A stretch of 64,000 nt of DNA from Vicia villosa. Its lineage: Eukaryota > Streptophyta > Magnoliopsida > Fabales > Fabaceae. Location: assembly GCF_029867415.1 (NCBI RefSeq), contig NC_081185.1, positions 117,903,987 through 117,967,986 on the forward strand. The letters are read 5' to 3'. The position numbers were made by a program, and so were the translations under genes. The notes under the pieces are model-generated. The model saw only the letters and a list, made by a program, of their open reading frames with translations, was not told the origin of the DNA and ran no database searches. Positions 11,787 to 24,795 of the stretch are shown here, one piece after another. The first letter of the stretch is position 1. Each line of letters begins with the position of its first letter.

Positions 11787-13950
11787 AGGATGGCTATTCA
11801 GATCATTAATTTACTCGCATTCGCAATCTCTTTCCTGTTTGTTTAAACATTCGTCTTATGTCAGACTCTATTTATTTTATAATAATCATTAATGCATTGC
11901 ATATGTTTGTCTTGATTTATTTCTCTTCCGGTTTCTATATTAAACTTTGTTTTTACTTGATTTTCTTTATGATATTTAACTCTCGCTAAAGCGGTAAGCC
12001 TTTTGAGGGAGGATGACGAAAACGATACCGCAACCTCATACAGTATGCTTTCAAACAGACTATGCTGACGATGTACAGGCATTGTTTCAATTCCTAAACA
12101 GTGGAGATATAAGGATGTTAATCCATCGTCAACCCCTTTGAGCCTAAGAAGTAGAAGTTTCTTTCTCATACAGATTAAAACCCTTAATCATAACCTGGGG
12201 CAGGGTAGTTACTCAGTTACCTCAATTATACCAGGTGCTTGACATAAGTGACGGATTCCCGTGATTCTCAAGTCAGGCAGTCAATATCCATAAAAAAAAA
12301 CTGTTAAGTCAAAACCTACGAAGGAGACTTATCAAAAAATCGAAACATCCCGCTGACTGTAATCTCAAAATAAACAGTTCAGGCAAAAGTTAGGGATAAT
12401 AAGGTCAAAAAAGAGGTTACTACAAATCCTCGACAAAAGAAAAAATTACAAAAAAAAGGATGGCTGCCTTTTCAAATAAACTCTCGGTGTTTCAACCATC
12501 ATCAAATGTCAACATTATGACTTCAAGACCTATTAGAACTTAAATGCAAAGGTAACTGAGCATAAGATCGGAGAACATCACGAAGATTGGGATGGGTACA
12601 AATAAACTTTGAGCCTTTATCCTTTGTTTCTTAAACCGTGAACCAAGCCACGTTACAACCCTTGAAAGTCCTAACTGAAGCATGGTTAGTTCGAAAGCGT
12701 ACTGTCACAAAAAGGGTATCCTGACTCCTTAAAGTTTACCAAAAATTCTGAGTTGATATCACGTTTTTACAAATATCACTTTCTTACATATTTTGTTTTA
12801 CTAAAATTGTTTTTAAACTCCAAGACAGACATATGCATTGCATTTTAATGAGTGTCATTATAAAGCAATTTTGTCTACGTAATTTCAAATGTTTGGCATC
12901 AGGAAGAATCTGCATGGGGCATAATTAATGACTAAAAGTCCTCCCGACAAATAAGTTTGCAGAGACGTCTCGTATGCATGACTCGATCAACTAAAAGCTT
13001 GTCTACACAAGGGGCATGGCATATTCATAGAACCTCTCAGAGGCACTGAGCAACCAGAGAAGTTAGTCACATCAGTTACAAATTTCAACAAAAGCTATTT
13101 AGCTACTAGCATCAGATGATGTCAGTATCTGTCTCTCCTTTGAAGTTCTAATTCCAAACTCAAGTATCGAGCATATCAGGCTACTAATTCCAGGGTCAGG
13201 TATGCTCTCGCAAGTGTTTTTCAACAGGAAGTACTCAAAGACAAGGGGCAATGAAGAATTGAAAATCTCTGGGAACCTTCCCCACAAAGCCAAGTTCACA
13301 AGATCATATCCCCACATAGCAAACTTTAAGAAGTTATCTTCAAGCAATCTATTCCCAACAGAAACTTAGTTCCCCAACGGAGTTTATACTTCTGACACTG
13401 TCGGTTCTCCGACACAATCTTCTTCTCTATCATGGTTTATTCAAACTCAAAGTTGCCGCTCAGAAATCGGGTCAGATATTATGCTCATTTCTCTTGTCCC
13501 CAGGATACATCAGGATCAGATCACTCAAGTCAATCTCATCCCAAGCGAAGATCAAAAATCCCCAACTGGATATAATCGAACGAAAGACAGGAATTTTCTT
13601 GTCATTATCTCCGACAGCATGCAGGGATTTATTTTCTCAATCAGTAGTTGCTATACAAGAAGCATCAATATGATCCGACTATATAGTCCATCCCTGCATC
13701 ATTCATAAGTACATGCATAACATACAGTGCTCTCGTTTATTTCGAGAATCTCAATACCTGCATCATGATATTGCATAAAACTAATCTTTCTCTTTCCAGG
13801 TCACTTCATAATCAAAAGAACGTTATCATCCAAGTACGGTGCAAATACAATCGTATCAACGATTCAATCTCATCCAAGACGAATACTATTCTGATGCTTC
13901 ACTCTGGCCTTTCTTCAAAGATAATTCAGAAACAATCAAAGAATTTCTCA
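11787..13950 (+). other. Non-coding internal region replacing pol
   Basis: No pol-like frame. 12000-12730 is similar, in reverse complement, to about 61290-62060 in the second Ogre-like element, for example the segments around GCCACGTTACAACC and around CCTGGGGCAGGGTAG. 13000-13950 shows nothing recognisable. Confidence 0.6.
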
Positions 13951-14600
13951 TCCTTTCTAGGAACCTTTCTAGGTTAGTCTTCCCTAAGACGTCTACCAGC
14001 CTTTCTAGGAACCTTTCTAGGTAATCTTTTCTAAGATGATGTCATATCCTTTCTAGGAGCCTTTCTAGGTAATCTTTTCTAAGATGATATCATATCCTTT
14101 CTAGGAGCCTTTCTAGGTAATCTTTTCTAAGATGATGTCATATCCTTTCTAGGAGCCTTTCTAGGTAATCTTTTCTAAGATGATGTCATATCCTTTCTAG
14201 GAGCCTTTCTAGGTAATCTTTTCTAAGATGATATCATATCCTTTCTAGGAGCCTTTCTAGGTAATCTTTTCTAAGATGATATCATATCCGTTCTAGGAGC
14301 CTTTCTAGGTAGTCTTGTTTAAGACGTATTATATCCTTTCTAGGAGCCTTTCTAGGTAATCTTTTCCAAGATGACTCATAGCCTTTCTAGGTAGTCTTGT
14401 TTAAGACGTATCACTTCCTTTCTAGGTAGTCTCGTTTAAGACATATCATATCCTTCCTAAGAGCCTTTCTAGGTTAGTCTTGTTTAAGACTTATCTCAAA
14501 CTCTTTAGGTAATCCTCCTTTAATATTTACCCGACATTTTCTAAGACATCTACTACCCTATTCAAGAACCTCTTCAGGTAGTTTTCTGTAAGACATCACT
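13951..14600 (+). repeat. 48-bp tandem array near the 3' LTR
   Basis: About a dozen units combine a duplicated CCTTTCTAGG core with a short inverted pair (ATCTT-TTCT-AAGAT in most units, GTCTT-GTTT-AAGAC in others). Units are most regular at 14000-14330 and decay to the right. Tandem repeats in the 3' untranslated region are an established feature of Ogre/Tat elements. Confidence 0.85.
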
Positions 14601-14871
14601 TCATTTTGATGAATCTCTCCTTCAGATACAATCAATGCACATGGTCCAGTCTGAAGAGCATCTGCTTTAGACAAATATCTTGTTAAAACATTAGGATGGT
14701 ATCTTTAAACCCATCTCGGACAAACAACTGAATGGCATCTTTAAAGCCCATCTCCAACATTATTCCCACACCAGCAAGCGCAAATTTCTGGGTATTCTAG
14801 TGTTCAATCATCTTCAACCTTCAGATTCCGACAGGCACACAGGCCAATCTACATCTTCAGGTTTAAGAAGA

Positions 14872-14886
14872 TTGAACAGGGGCAGC
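14872..14886 (+). other. Polypurine tract
   Basis: TTGAACAGGGGCAGC lies directly against the TGTCAT start of the 3' LTR, the expected place for plus-strand priming. Confidence 0.65.
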
Positions 14887-17800
14887 TGTCATACCCCAAA
14901 ATTTGCCCACTACATTTTATGCTCAAGCTTATTTGAGTATCAGAAGCTCAAGACTTGATTGACTGTACACTCTCCTAAAACAACAATCCTCAAATTAGGG
15001 TTTCGATATTTTCAAAGTAAAATCAAGTTCTGACAATTCAAGTGGAATTCATGGTCTCTCATATGCCTCATAGTATCCTCAGGCCAAGTTTCAAGCCCTG
15101 ATTCAAAAGATTACTCAGTCAATTGCTCAAACGATCAATAATCGACTAGTTGGACTAAAAGTCAAACTTTGGAAAAACTACAGTCAAAACTTCTGATTTT
15201 TGGTCAACATCCTCATTATGAAGTATCATTCATTATTTTTTTCAAGGATCGATCATGATTCATCAAGGAAAAGCTCCAGAATCATCAAAATCCAAAAGTT
15301 TCTAAATTAGGGTTTTCATAGGAAAAGTCAACTGAACTTTGACCATCCATAACTCTCACATGGAACATCAAAAATTTCCCATCCAAAGCTCATCTTGAAG
15401 GAAATTTTATTCTCTACAAAATTGTGTCTCACATGTCAAGTCTAAAAACGCTTCATTTGAGAGATATGGACCAAAACATTATAGGTCCTTTTCAAAAGTC
15501 AACAAAAGACACTTTTTTTCAAAAGGACATAAAATGAGCATGGAAAATAATTTTGATATGATACTGAAGACACTGGTTAGAGGACTCTCCAAGATTTCTA
15601 GAAAGTCCTAGAATAACTCCATACAGTAAATATTGAAGGATTTATGACTTGTTAAAGTCGAACAATTTCGAGAAAATATATGAAGGCCAAAGTGGTGAAT
15701 TTAAAGTCTTTAGACTAAATGGGCCCAAATAATTGATCCCTAACTTGATTCATGGACCATCTATGATCCATAGGCCATTTCATTTATTTTTAGTGTTTAT
15801 TATTTATTTTTATTTTGGATTTGATCATTTGAATTCAAATTAAATTAAATAAAATACTAGAAATAATCAAAGACTATATTTGATTCTAAATTAGATCCAA
15901 TATCTCATCAAAAATCAAGGCAAACTAGAAGAAATTCGTTTGGAGAGATTTGGTACCAAATTGGCAATTTTTCAATCAAATTTCAATAAAAAATATTTCA
16001 CATCCAATCATACTAATTGCAAAGATTTTGATCAAATTTGTTACCCTAATGTACTCTCTATAAATGCCAAAACGGATTCAGAAGCAGGGGGCGAATGGAC
16101 AAGGATTCTGCAGACAGAGATAAGTCCAAAAAGTGAAGAAAATCGTGAAATCAGTTTGAGAGGTTGGAGAAGATTCAGCGACATTTGAAGGCTTACACAC
16201 GATCAGGGAACACTCTCTATCGTTTCCCCATCAATTTCCAGGCTTAAAGCATCAAGAATACACTACTGTTCATTCACGGTTTGTCCATACTTTTATAACT
16301 TCGATTTCGTAAATTCATGCATTATTCACATAAATTGGTTGCTTAATTATGTTCATAATCATGTTTAGAGCGTGTTTAAATCATTAATTGCAAGTTTTGG
16401 TACAGGGATAGCAACCTGCCATTGTTAGGGTTCGAAGGAACTCTTTTGGGGGTTTTAATTTTAGGATGAATTAAACAAAACTAATGCTACTGACGTTCTC
16501 AGGAGACGATTCCGAATCGCATGATGTGTTTACATTTCGTCGTTTATAGCTGTTATTCTGTGATGTTGAGAATTTCAGGTCCTTTAGCCATGGCAACAAA
16601 CTGTAGGTAAAAGTAGTCTGAAACCGTTGGCAAAAGTCCCGGCCTCCACGAGGAAGACAAGTCTGGGCGCGGGATTTTTGATTCAAAATTAAACTGATTT
16701 TTTTTTTATATATATATGTTAATTCTGATAATATAATAACAAGATGGCACTCTTGGTACTGATGGCTGGGCGCGTGAGTGAAAACTCCATGAACCTGAGT
16801 TCGATACCTGGCCGGACCAGATATTTTTTACAAAATGTTATTTGAGGATCCAATGCCCCTCACGCACAGGTGTGGCCCATACGCCCTCAGAGCTTCACCA
16901 TAGGATTTCCGATTCCCCAAATCTGACGGCCCTGGCAAGACGCCCCATGGTAGTCCCTCAAGGTTCAACCACACTAGATTCCACCAGCTAAGTTTCTTCA
17001 AATTTCTTTTTGTTTTTCTCTTTATTTTAGTTTTTTTATTTGTTTTATAAAAACTATATATTTTCTAAAAACCTTTTTTATATAATAATATATTTATTTA
17101 TTTATTTATCTATTTTATTTATATAATTAGATATTTTATTTATTTTCAATAATCCATATATATTCTATTTTAATTCATAAAAATTCATAAAAATATTTTT
17201 GCGCCCGATTTTGTTTTTCTTTTCCGATTTGATTAATTAGGTCGCGAGACCAATAGTTAATTAAATCGTTTATATTGTCTTATTTAATTCATACCCTAAC
17301 CAGGGTTTATGACGATCAGCCCATACACTGAAGATGTTTGTTTCTTTTCTGTGCCTTTTCAGGATTATCTTTACAAAAACCTTCCGACTACGCGCCACGT
17401 CAAAAGAACGAAGCTAAGTTCTAAACCCTTCTTTTATTATTATTGTTATTTATTTCATGCAATTGGGGTTTAATTTCCTCGTCAATAGAACTCCTCCTAC
17501 ACTTATATTTTTGTCAAATTCTCTGATGATCAGGTTTAATGCTTAAGGCTCGAGGCGAACCTTTGCCCATCAACCTTCCAATTGAAGCCAAGGTTACCTC
17601 CGAGGTTTCCTCCGACCGCCAACCATATCAGATCAAATACAAAGCTAAGTATCTTTCGTTTATCTATTCGTTTTTTAATTTCTTATTTTAAGGTTAATTT
17701 CGTTTACCTCCGAACCGATAATGCACTCACCCATTTTTCTGTTTATTCTTTCTTTTCCAATCTCCAGGGTTTGTCAATCGCCATCGCCAAAGCTACGAGT

Positions 17801-18795
17801 ATCGGTAACCCTAAACCCTAACTCTAATATTTTTTGTTTTAATTTTTAATTATACCCCGCTGGTTTCAATTCCCCTCTCCTCCGCTGGTTGCAATTTCCC
17901 TTCCCCATATTGCTTTAATTATACTGTTATATTACTGTGTGGTTAGTAATCTTAGGGAGTGCAAGTCTTGAACTGAATTAGAATGACTCAATTACAAGAT
18001 AAAATTTCTGAATTAATCACGTGATTGTTGCACCCACGCACACTTTTGGGGTAACCTCTCTGTTGCCTTGTTGCCTGTTGCCTTGTGTTTTTTGCAGAAT
18101 AGCCATGTCCCTCGAATACGAGGATACCTCAGCCATGTTGCCTCGACAAATACAAAGGTCATGAGACCCTAAAATGATGCTGCCTTCGATACACTAGATA
18201 TGACCTTGACCCTCGGAAGTTGCCTACGAAAAGGCTGAGGTATCCTCTGGCTGCCCACGAAAGGCTATTCTGATCCTTCCCTTTAGACTACCTGCCTCTC
18301 TATGGCATGGGACAGTCTTAAGGTGAACGATAATTCGATGACCCTTTAACCTCCAAACGAAAGACTTCCTGCCCTCTTATGGCAAGGATAGACCCTTTCA
18401 TTCTGAAAGACTAAAAAGAGACCTATCATCTGAGTTTAAGGTAATTGCCCCTAATTGCTTTGCAATGCTCATCTTTAATATTCTTTCTCACAATTCTTTG
18501 AAAACTGGCTACGCTCATTTACGAGCTAAAGTCCACTTTTTTCTTTCATCTACTTTTTTCTAAAAAACAAACAAGCAAGCAAAGCAATTAAGAGCCCATG
18601 GAAAACCATGGATGCAAAGGGTGCCTTACACCTTCCCTTTGCATAAATTACCCCCCGAACTTAGATTTCTTTAAAAAGGTTTTTTTTCTGTTTCTTTTTG
18701 CCTTTCCGAATTTGTTTGGATAAAATAAAAGTCGGTGGCGACTCTTGCTTAACCGCGACATTTCGATCGATAAAAAGTCAGTTCACCGTATTACA
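14887..18795 (+). repeat. 3' LTR of the Ogre-like element
   Basis: Nearly identical to 5323-9245, including the chance ORF at 15940-16188 and the tRNA-like boxes at 16745-16808. It ends CGTATTACA and is followed by the duplicated GTGTG. Confidence 0.9.
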
Positions 18796-21376
18796 GTGTG
18801 CATTATATATTGAATTGTTGATAATATATAACCATATTTGTGTATGTTATGAATTGATGAATTGTCGATAACATGTAATTATGTTTGTGCGAGCTATGTG
18901 ATGAATTGTTGACAACATGTAATCATGTTTATGTGCATTATGTATTGATGAATTGTGGATAACATGTAATTATGTTTGTTGTTAGTATGTTGAATTAGTT
19001 GTTGTTGTTATAGACCCTATGGTCAAAATTGATAGGTTGTATTGTGTGAATAAGCATGAAGTGAATATTGTATTATAGTTGGAAATGATTATGTTTGAAA
19101 TAACGTGATGTATGTTCTTTATGACGAATAGTTGTTGTTATGACGAGGATGATTATATGATGATGATGTATTGTGAAGTTAAATATGTTGTTATTGTTTA
19201 GTTGTTGTTATTATAACTTGTTGTTGACGCGTTGATGAAGTTGTAGGCCTATGGCCAATGTTGAATAAGTTGAATCGTCCCAATATATGGACATGTTTGA
19301 GTTGTAGGTCGAATGACCAGTGTTGATTTAAGTTGATGCAATTGATGCATGTTTAAGTTGTTGTTGTTGTGTGTTTAAATTGTTGTTGTTGTACTTGTGG
19401 ATGTTGCATCATTGTTTCGCATAGCATAACATTGCTAGAGTTGGCCTTTAATGGTAAAGATGATAGAGTTGTTGCGTTGATGCCTCGGAATCACTGGAAA
19501 TTGATAGAGTTGGGAGTTTACTCCGAATGGTACCACATGCATTTGCATAGTTTTGAATCGCATATTGAGTCGCATTTTGAATTGCTGTGTTTATGAAGTG
19601 AATGCTATGATGTGTGAATGCATAGTTTGCGAAGTTGAATTCATTTGATATGAATTGTTCATGTGTGTAGATGTGATATATGTAAATGAAACATATATGA
19701 TGAGAATGCGAATATATATGTATTAATGATATATGTATATATGTGTGGAATATATGAACCATGTTTTGCCATTGTTGATAGTTGTATTAATTTCCGTTGT
19801 GATTATGAAGTGTATGTTATTATGTGCTTGAATGACATACTTGTAAACTTGAATATATTGTTATAGTTGATAGTTAACATTGTTGTTGTGATGCAAGTTA
19901 CTTTGAGATGAGAAGTGGTGAATAGTGTATGATCTTATCTTTGCTATAAGTATTATCATGCATTCTTTTATACTGTTTGATATCTCACCCCTTCTGCTGA
20001 TGTTTCTCCTACCATGGGAAATGGGTAGGTACTCAAGTATAGTTGTGGAAGTTTGTAGCTTCATCGAGTCCAGTTGGTGTGTCGCTCTGATATGTAGCAC
20101 TCGGGAGGATGTTAATTTTGTTGTTTCATGTAGTTAATATATAAGTTGTTGAGTTCTAAGTTGAATAATGAGAAGTACTATGATGTTTTAAAGTTGTTTC
20201 TGATTGAATAAAGATGATTTGTTTATGAAGTCGAATGTTATGATTTCGCTGCATATTAAATAAAAGTTGGTTTGTTCTTAGAGATGATATAAGTCGTATG
20301 TGATCCTCTGAGATTGAAGTGTTGCGTATCTGATTATGTGTTGTTTATATGAAGTAAATGTGATATTCCAAATGTTAGTTGATAGTTTTTTTAAAATACT
20401 CTGATTTCTGCATTATAATTTCTGGTAGAATTTGGGGTGTTACAGTTCTAAAATATTCGCCAAATCTAAAGCAACAGCAAATTCAATTGTTGTCTTTCTT
20501 CATCTCATTCTAAAATCACATATTCGAGTTGTGGGTGTAATATCCTAATTGTCTCTAATGCATTCCTAATTGTTAAATTAGTAAGTTAAGGCCTAATTAG
20601 AATATTAGAATGATAAAGTAAAAGTCTAAGTATGGTTAATGGAAATATGACATTCATTAGTAAAATAGAATTAAGACCAAGCGCAAAGGTGTAATTTGAC
20701 AAGGTGTTTGTATAAGCTTTGTGAAGACCTTTTCTCCTTTTTTTATAAAAATTCCAGCTTCATTAATATTCAATCAAGCAAGAAGTACAAATGTTACGAG
20801 ACAATTGAAATGGAACATACTCCATACATAGCCTAAAAACACTTCTAACATAAAACACAACATAGTCATAAGAGACATTAGACATAGAATTTTCAAAAGT
20901 TAAGGCACAACCAAACCAAAACCAACAACATATCATTGAGCAATCCACTCTCTTGCAAACACCATCAATGGCAATGTAGAAGTGAGAATCCGTAGTCTTT
21001 TTCTAAATCCAATTAAGGATGATTTCTTTGACTTGTGTTTGCACATTTTGAATTTCTTTGGTCTCAAAATTGCCCCAATTTTTTTAGTGTTCACAAATTA
21101 ATAGATGAATAGAGATAGTTATGGAATAGATGTTGAACTCATAAGCTTCCTCAATCACTACGAAATGTCAATAGACACACATAAACATGCTACAAGACAC
21201 AAAACTCTTTTGAGGCATTTTGTCAAACACCAAGAGTGCATCATTTACCACTAAAACACAAAACATAAATTAATAAACTGAAGTTAAACATCTCTGTTAG
21301 AATTTTCATATTGTATAACCATGGCGGCTTTGGTGGTGGACGATAAATTTCGGACAACGGAGTTGTATGAGCAGCT

Positions 21377-21380
<4 letters not shown>

Positions 21381-21422
<42 letters not shown>
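21381..21422. repeat. (GA)21 microsatellite
   Basis: Uninterrupted GA dinucleotides, 42 bp. Confidence 0.95.
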
Positions 21423-21424
<2 letters not shown>

Positions 21425-22473
21425 CATCCATTGTTGTTGTGTTTGAGGTGTGCATAAAAATCACAACTAACTTGTCATTTCGTCTTGGCGGTGGTGGTTC
21501 CGGTGGCGGCCGTAAAAGAAGAAAAGAAAACTTGACGGTTGGTAGTGGTTGAGAGAGGGAGATTCCGGTGAGAAGTTTGGTTATGGTGAGGGAATGAGAA
21601 GGAAGAGGGATGAAGAAGAAAGTGCTCTCAAAAGAGAGGGAGGGTGCCACCATAGAGGTGGAAGAAGAGGACCACCATGGAGGTGGAGAAGAGCTACCAA
21701 ACCCTAGAGGATTGGAGAAAAAATTTCTAGAGAGAAGGAGGAGCATCTCTCTCTAGAAATACCACAAACTTGATGTAGTTAGATTGGTCTATACCATTTC
21801 TCCTCATTTGTTCATTTCTTTCTCTTTCTAAGCAACCAAAATTTGAGAGTATTTGTGGGAGTGGAGAGAGAGGGAGAGAGATAGAGAGAGGCTCGAATAT
21901 CTTGAGAAACAAGGAGAAATTGTGAATTCATCAACGTTTCTCTCATTGTATGTGTGAGTTTATAAGATATTCTTGAAGTAAAGCTGCAAAAGGGTCAATT
22001 GGATCATCAACCTCTTCATCTTGAAGCTTCCAAAATCCAGGTTTTACTAATTAAGGTGGGACTCCTATTTAGTTTTTGCCTTTGCATGATTGGGTTTATT
22101 GATGTTTGTTGATGCTTAATGATGTGTAATGATGTTTGAACTTGTTTTGATTAAGTGAAATTGTTATCATATTGAATGCGTGTTGGTGTGAATTGAATAC
22201 GTGTTAGCATGATAATTCATGAAAATCCTTGTTCTAAAAGTTGAGTTTCTAAACACCTCCTTTGCATCTTGTGAGTTCATGGTTTCATAGGAAACTTAAA
22301 AGGTAATGTTTGTAATATATGGATAATTGCATATATGTTGAGCAAATTCTTTTGCATGTACTGGTTTTGTGGTGCATTGGTCCCTTTGGTATGTTAGCAT
22401 GTGTTAGGAATCAATTGATGGTGTTTTGATGTGCTGGAAAAACTGGGTGATGCTTGAATTTTTGGCAAATTTT

Positions 22474-22670
22474 CCAGATGTAATCGGTTACATCAAAAGT
22501 GTAATCGGTTACATGTTTGAAAATCTATTTAATTCTTGAGGAAGAGATTTTGCGTAACAGATTACACTAAAAGTGTAACCGATTACATGCCTGGAATTTT
22601 CAATATCTAGTGAAAGAGAGTTGGCGTAACCGATGACACCTAAAGTGTAACCGGTTACACCCCCTGTTAC
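22474..22670. repeat. Cluster of GTAATCGGTTAC-type near-palindromes
   Basis: Six to seven copies of a 12-14 bp motif (GTAATCGGTTACAT, GTAACCGATTACAT, GTAACCGGTTACAC and variants) in about 200 bp. They alternate between orientations and are mostly paired around an AAAGT spacer. Confidence 0.75.
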
Positions 22671-23645
22671 TTTGATATTTTGCACTTGTATGCTATGCCT
22701 TGTATGGTGTAAACCTATTAGTCTTCACTCATATGTGCTTGTAGTGTTACTTGAGTGTTAAGACTCATGATGGTGATTCATATTAACATGCTTGTTCATG
22801 ATTAATAGTGGTTGAGAAAAATATAGAAGTGAGAAACCCTAGTTGGTTAATCGCTAAAAGTGAGAAACCCTTTATAGTGAGGCAGAGTCTCACTTCAAAC
22901 ACTTAGTTGTTGAGGGTTTCCACTACAACTAATCAATTTCACTCGAAATAAATTGACTACATATTTTCAAAGGAGATGCAATGATTTTTTTCTAATGGCC
23001 ATACATCCACCAATATCACGTGACTACTATCAATTTCACATTACGGCATCCTCTCAAAAACTTTTCCACCAAAACTTGTTAGCTCCAAAGTCGCTAGCAA
23101 CTTCCCTAAGTCTCGTTTCCATAGTAGGAGATCCAACACACACATATTACTTTCACAAACCATTAATGTGTAAAAAAAACTTTAAACTAATGTCCCTGGA
23201 AGAGTGGAAGTGGTATTTGAAGGAAAATGAGCATTGTACTGGAAGTGGTATCTGAACTAACCCAAATCGTGAATCATCCTCTAAAGTCGTCACCCCTTGT
23301 ACTGTATTGGTCATAACCATCCATTCATCCAGAAGGAGGGAACTAAAGTACGAAGGTAAACATTATTCTGATTGATACCTGGAACTGCTAGTTTATTTCA
23401 TGATCATGGAGTTGTGTTGCTTATTACTCTACTATCATTCATGCTAACTGATATTATCTTAGAACATGAGAAGCCAATGCAATTTTACAACTTTGGGGAC
23501 AAACTTGTTTTTTAAGGGGTGATTAATCATCGGATTATGAAATTAGTTTTTAAACAATTTAAATATTTAAGTTAGAAACAAAATTGATCTTTGTTAGAAT
23601 TTTATTATTACTATTGTATAGTTGGACTTTTAATCTTTTAGGCCT

Positions 23646-24795
23646 TTTATTTTACTATTTTTTCCAGATATGAGATTTTCTTAATGCACCTGGATAGTAT
23701 AAAAGAACTAAATGGAAAATCGAAAATGCCTCTATAATTTCGAAAATATAACACACAAACGAGCGAATTTGGTTCCACCCTGCAGTCAAACAACAAGAGT
23801 TTAATAAAATAAATTGTGAAACAATCATTACAAGGAGAAATACGGAGATATACCTCTGGTATATTTAAGCAAGCATTAGGAATACTGCCACTTTTGTATG
23901 TCCGATATTTTTCATTCAAGGGTTTTAAAACTTTGCATGTGCGCAGAGGACTTGGCTTTAATTCAGCCACATTGACATCATCTTCTATGTATACATTATC
24001 TCAGTCTGAGGGAAATTCCTCAGTGTCGACATATGCAATTTTCTCTTTTCTATGGGATTTCGAAGTTATGGGTTTCTCGGCTTTTAAGTGTTCGACCTGG
24101 CTCACCCTATCGGCTAATTGCGCAATGTCCCTAAGATATTGGGTGTATAGCTTTTTCTGGATGGAATAATCCAACCCTTCGGCCGTCATTTTGACCAACT
24201 CATGTTCAGAGACTTGAGTAAAGTATATGGCTTTAAAAAGTCTAAACCTGTTGAGGTACTCATCTATTGATTCATCTGTTTTTCGCTTAACACTAGACAA
24301 CTCTTTGAGACTTATTTTATACTGATCCATGTAAAACTGTTCATGGAAAATTCACTCAAGTTGATCCCACGTTCGTATGGAGTTTGGGGTAAGGGTCGTG
24401 AACCAAGTGAATGCATTTTTAGTCAACAATATGGGAAAGTACCACATTTTTAAACCTTCATCATTAGCTATGCCGCCAGCCTTTGCTTCAAACCTGCCTG
24501 TGTGTTTGACAGTTGAATCGTTGGTATCACCACCGAACTTGGTAAACTTAGGGACTTTGCATCCCCTAGGTAACTCTGCTTGATGAATGTAGTTAGGCAA
24601 AGGATATGCATAATTGGGCCTATGAAGGCCAACATTAAGTCCACTCTAGGCCAAGACCTCTTTGACCACACTCGCAATGTTATTGCTCCCCACAAGGCAA
24701 TTTTTATTAGCGTTCCTAAGAACGCAGTAAGCATCTTGGTTTCTTCGTACCAATACTGGCCTAGGATCGTATTTGAAATTTTTGGTATTGGCAAA
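23646..24795 (-). pseudogene. gag: Ty3/gypsy Gag, C-terminal part, decayed
   Basis: In one minus-strand frame the segments NYIHQAELPRGCKVPKFTKF, NAFTWFTTLTPNSIRTWDQL, ESIDEYLNRFRLFKA and IAQLADRVSQVEHLKAEK follow in the order expected for a Retrotrans_gag protein. Stops interrupt it after KEVLA, after WDQLE and after EEFPSD. The N-terminal half of the same gag is at 25788-26522, separated by a 1-kb insertion. Nothing of protease or pol follows on the left, so the element is truncated as well as interrupted. Confidence 0.75.

Larger units (their letters stand above)
5323..18795 (+). mobile_element. Ogre-like Ty3/gypsy retrotransposon, gag-only derivative, very recent
   Basis: The element is 13.5 kb: two LTRs of 3.92 and 3.91 kb, a primer site, a 5' leader, one Gag frame with a single stop, a long non-coding stretch, a tandem array and a polypurine tract. 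The flanking duplication GTGTG (5318-5322 and 18796-18800) is perfect. Protease, reverse transcriptase, RNase H and integrase, which occupy many kb in full Ogre elements, are absent: only 5.6 kb separate the LTRs. It therefore depends on a related element for movement. The two LTRs differ by about eight substitutions, one 15-bp unit and one single-base indel by eye, so insertion was recent. Confidence 0.9.
4298..20444 (+). mobile_element. 2.7-kb LTR-type insertion (probable solo LTR), split by a nested Ogre element
   Basis: The outer ends are TGTAACATCC at 4298 and GGGGTGTTACA ending at 20444, flanked by a perfect 5-bp duplication GTTCT (4293-4297 and 20445-20449). After removing the nested element and one copy of its duplication about 2.67 kb remain, close to the second family member at 27851-30542. 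Both share a GTCGCTCTGATA-GTAGCACTCGGGAGGATG block (here 20080-20111). No internal domain, primer site or second LTR is seen, so a solo LTR is the simplest reading. The TGTAAC...GTTACA ends recall Tekay-type chromoviruses, but that lineage is a guess. Confidence 0.75.
20450..23640. other. Old repetitive DNA without a supportable gene
   Basis: Begins with a TGTAATATCC motif at 20527 resembling the LTR start of the 4298 family. It has GA-rich leader-like sequence (21500-21950) followed by AGGTGGGAC, so it may be a degenerate LTR, but no end or target duplication could be found. Short ORFs here have no recognised domain. Confidence 0.3.

Noticed and set aside
21375..21746. Serine/leucine-rich ORFs on both strands
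   Set aside because: Created by the (GA)n tract and purine-rich leader-like DNA; no conserved motif.
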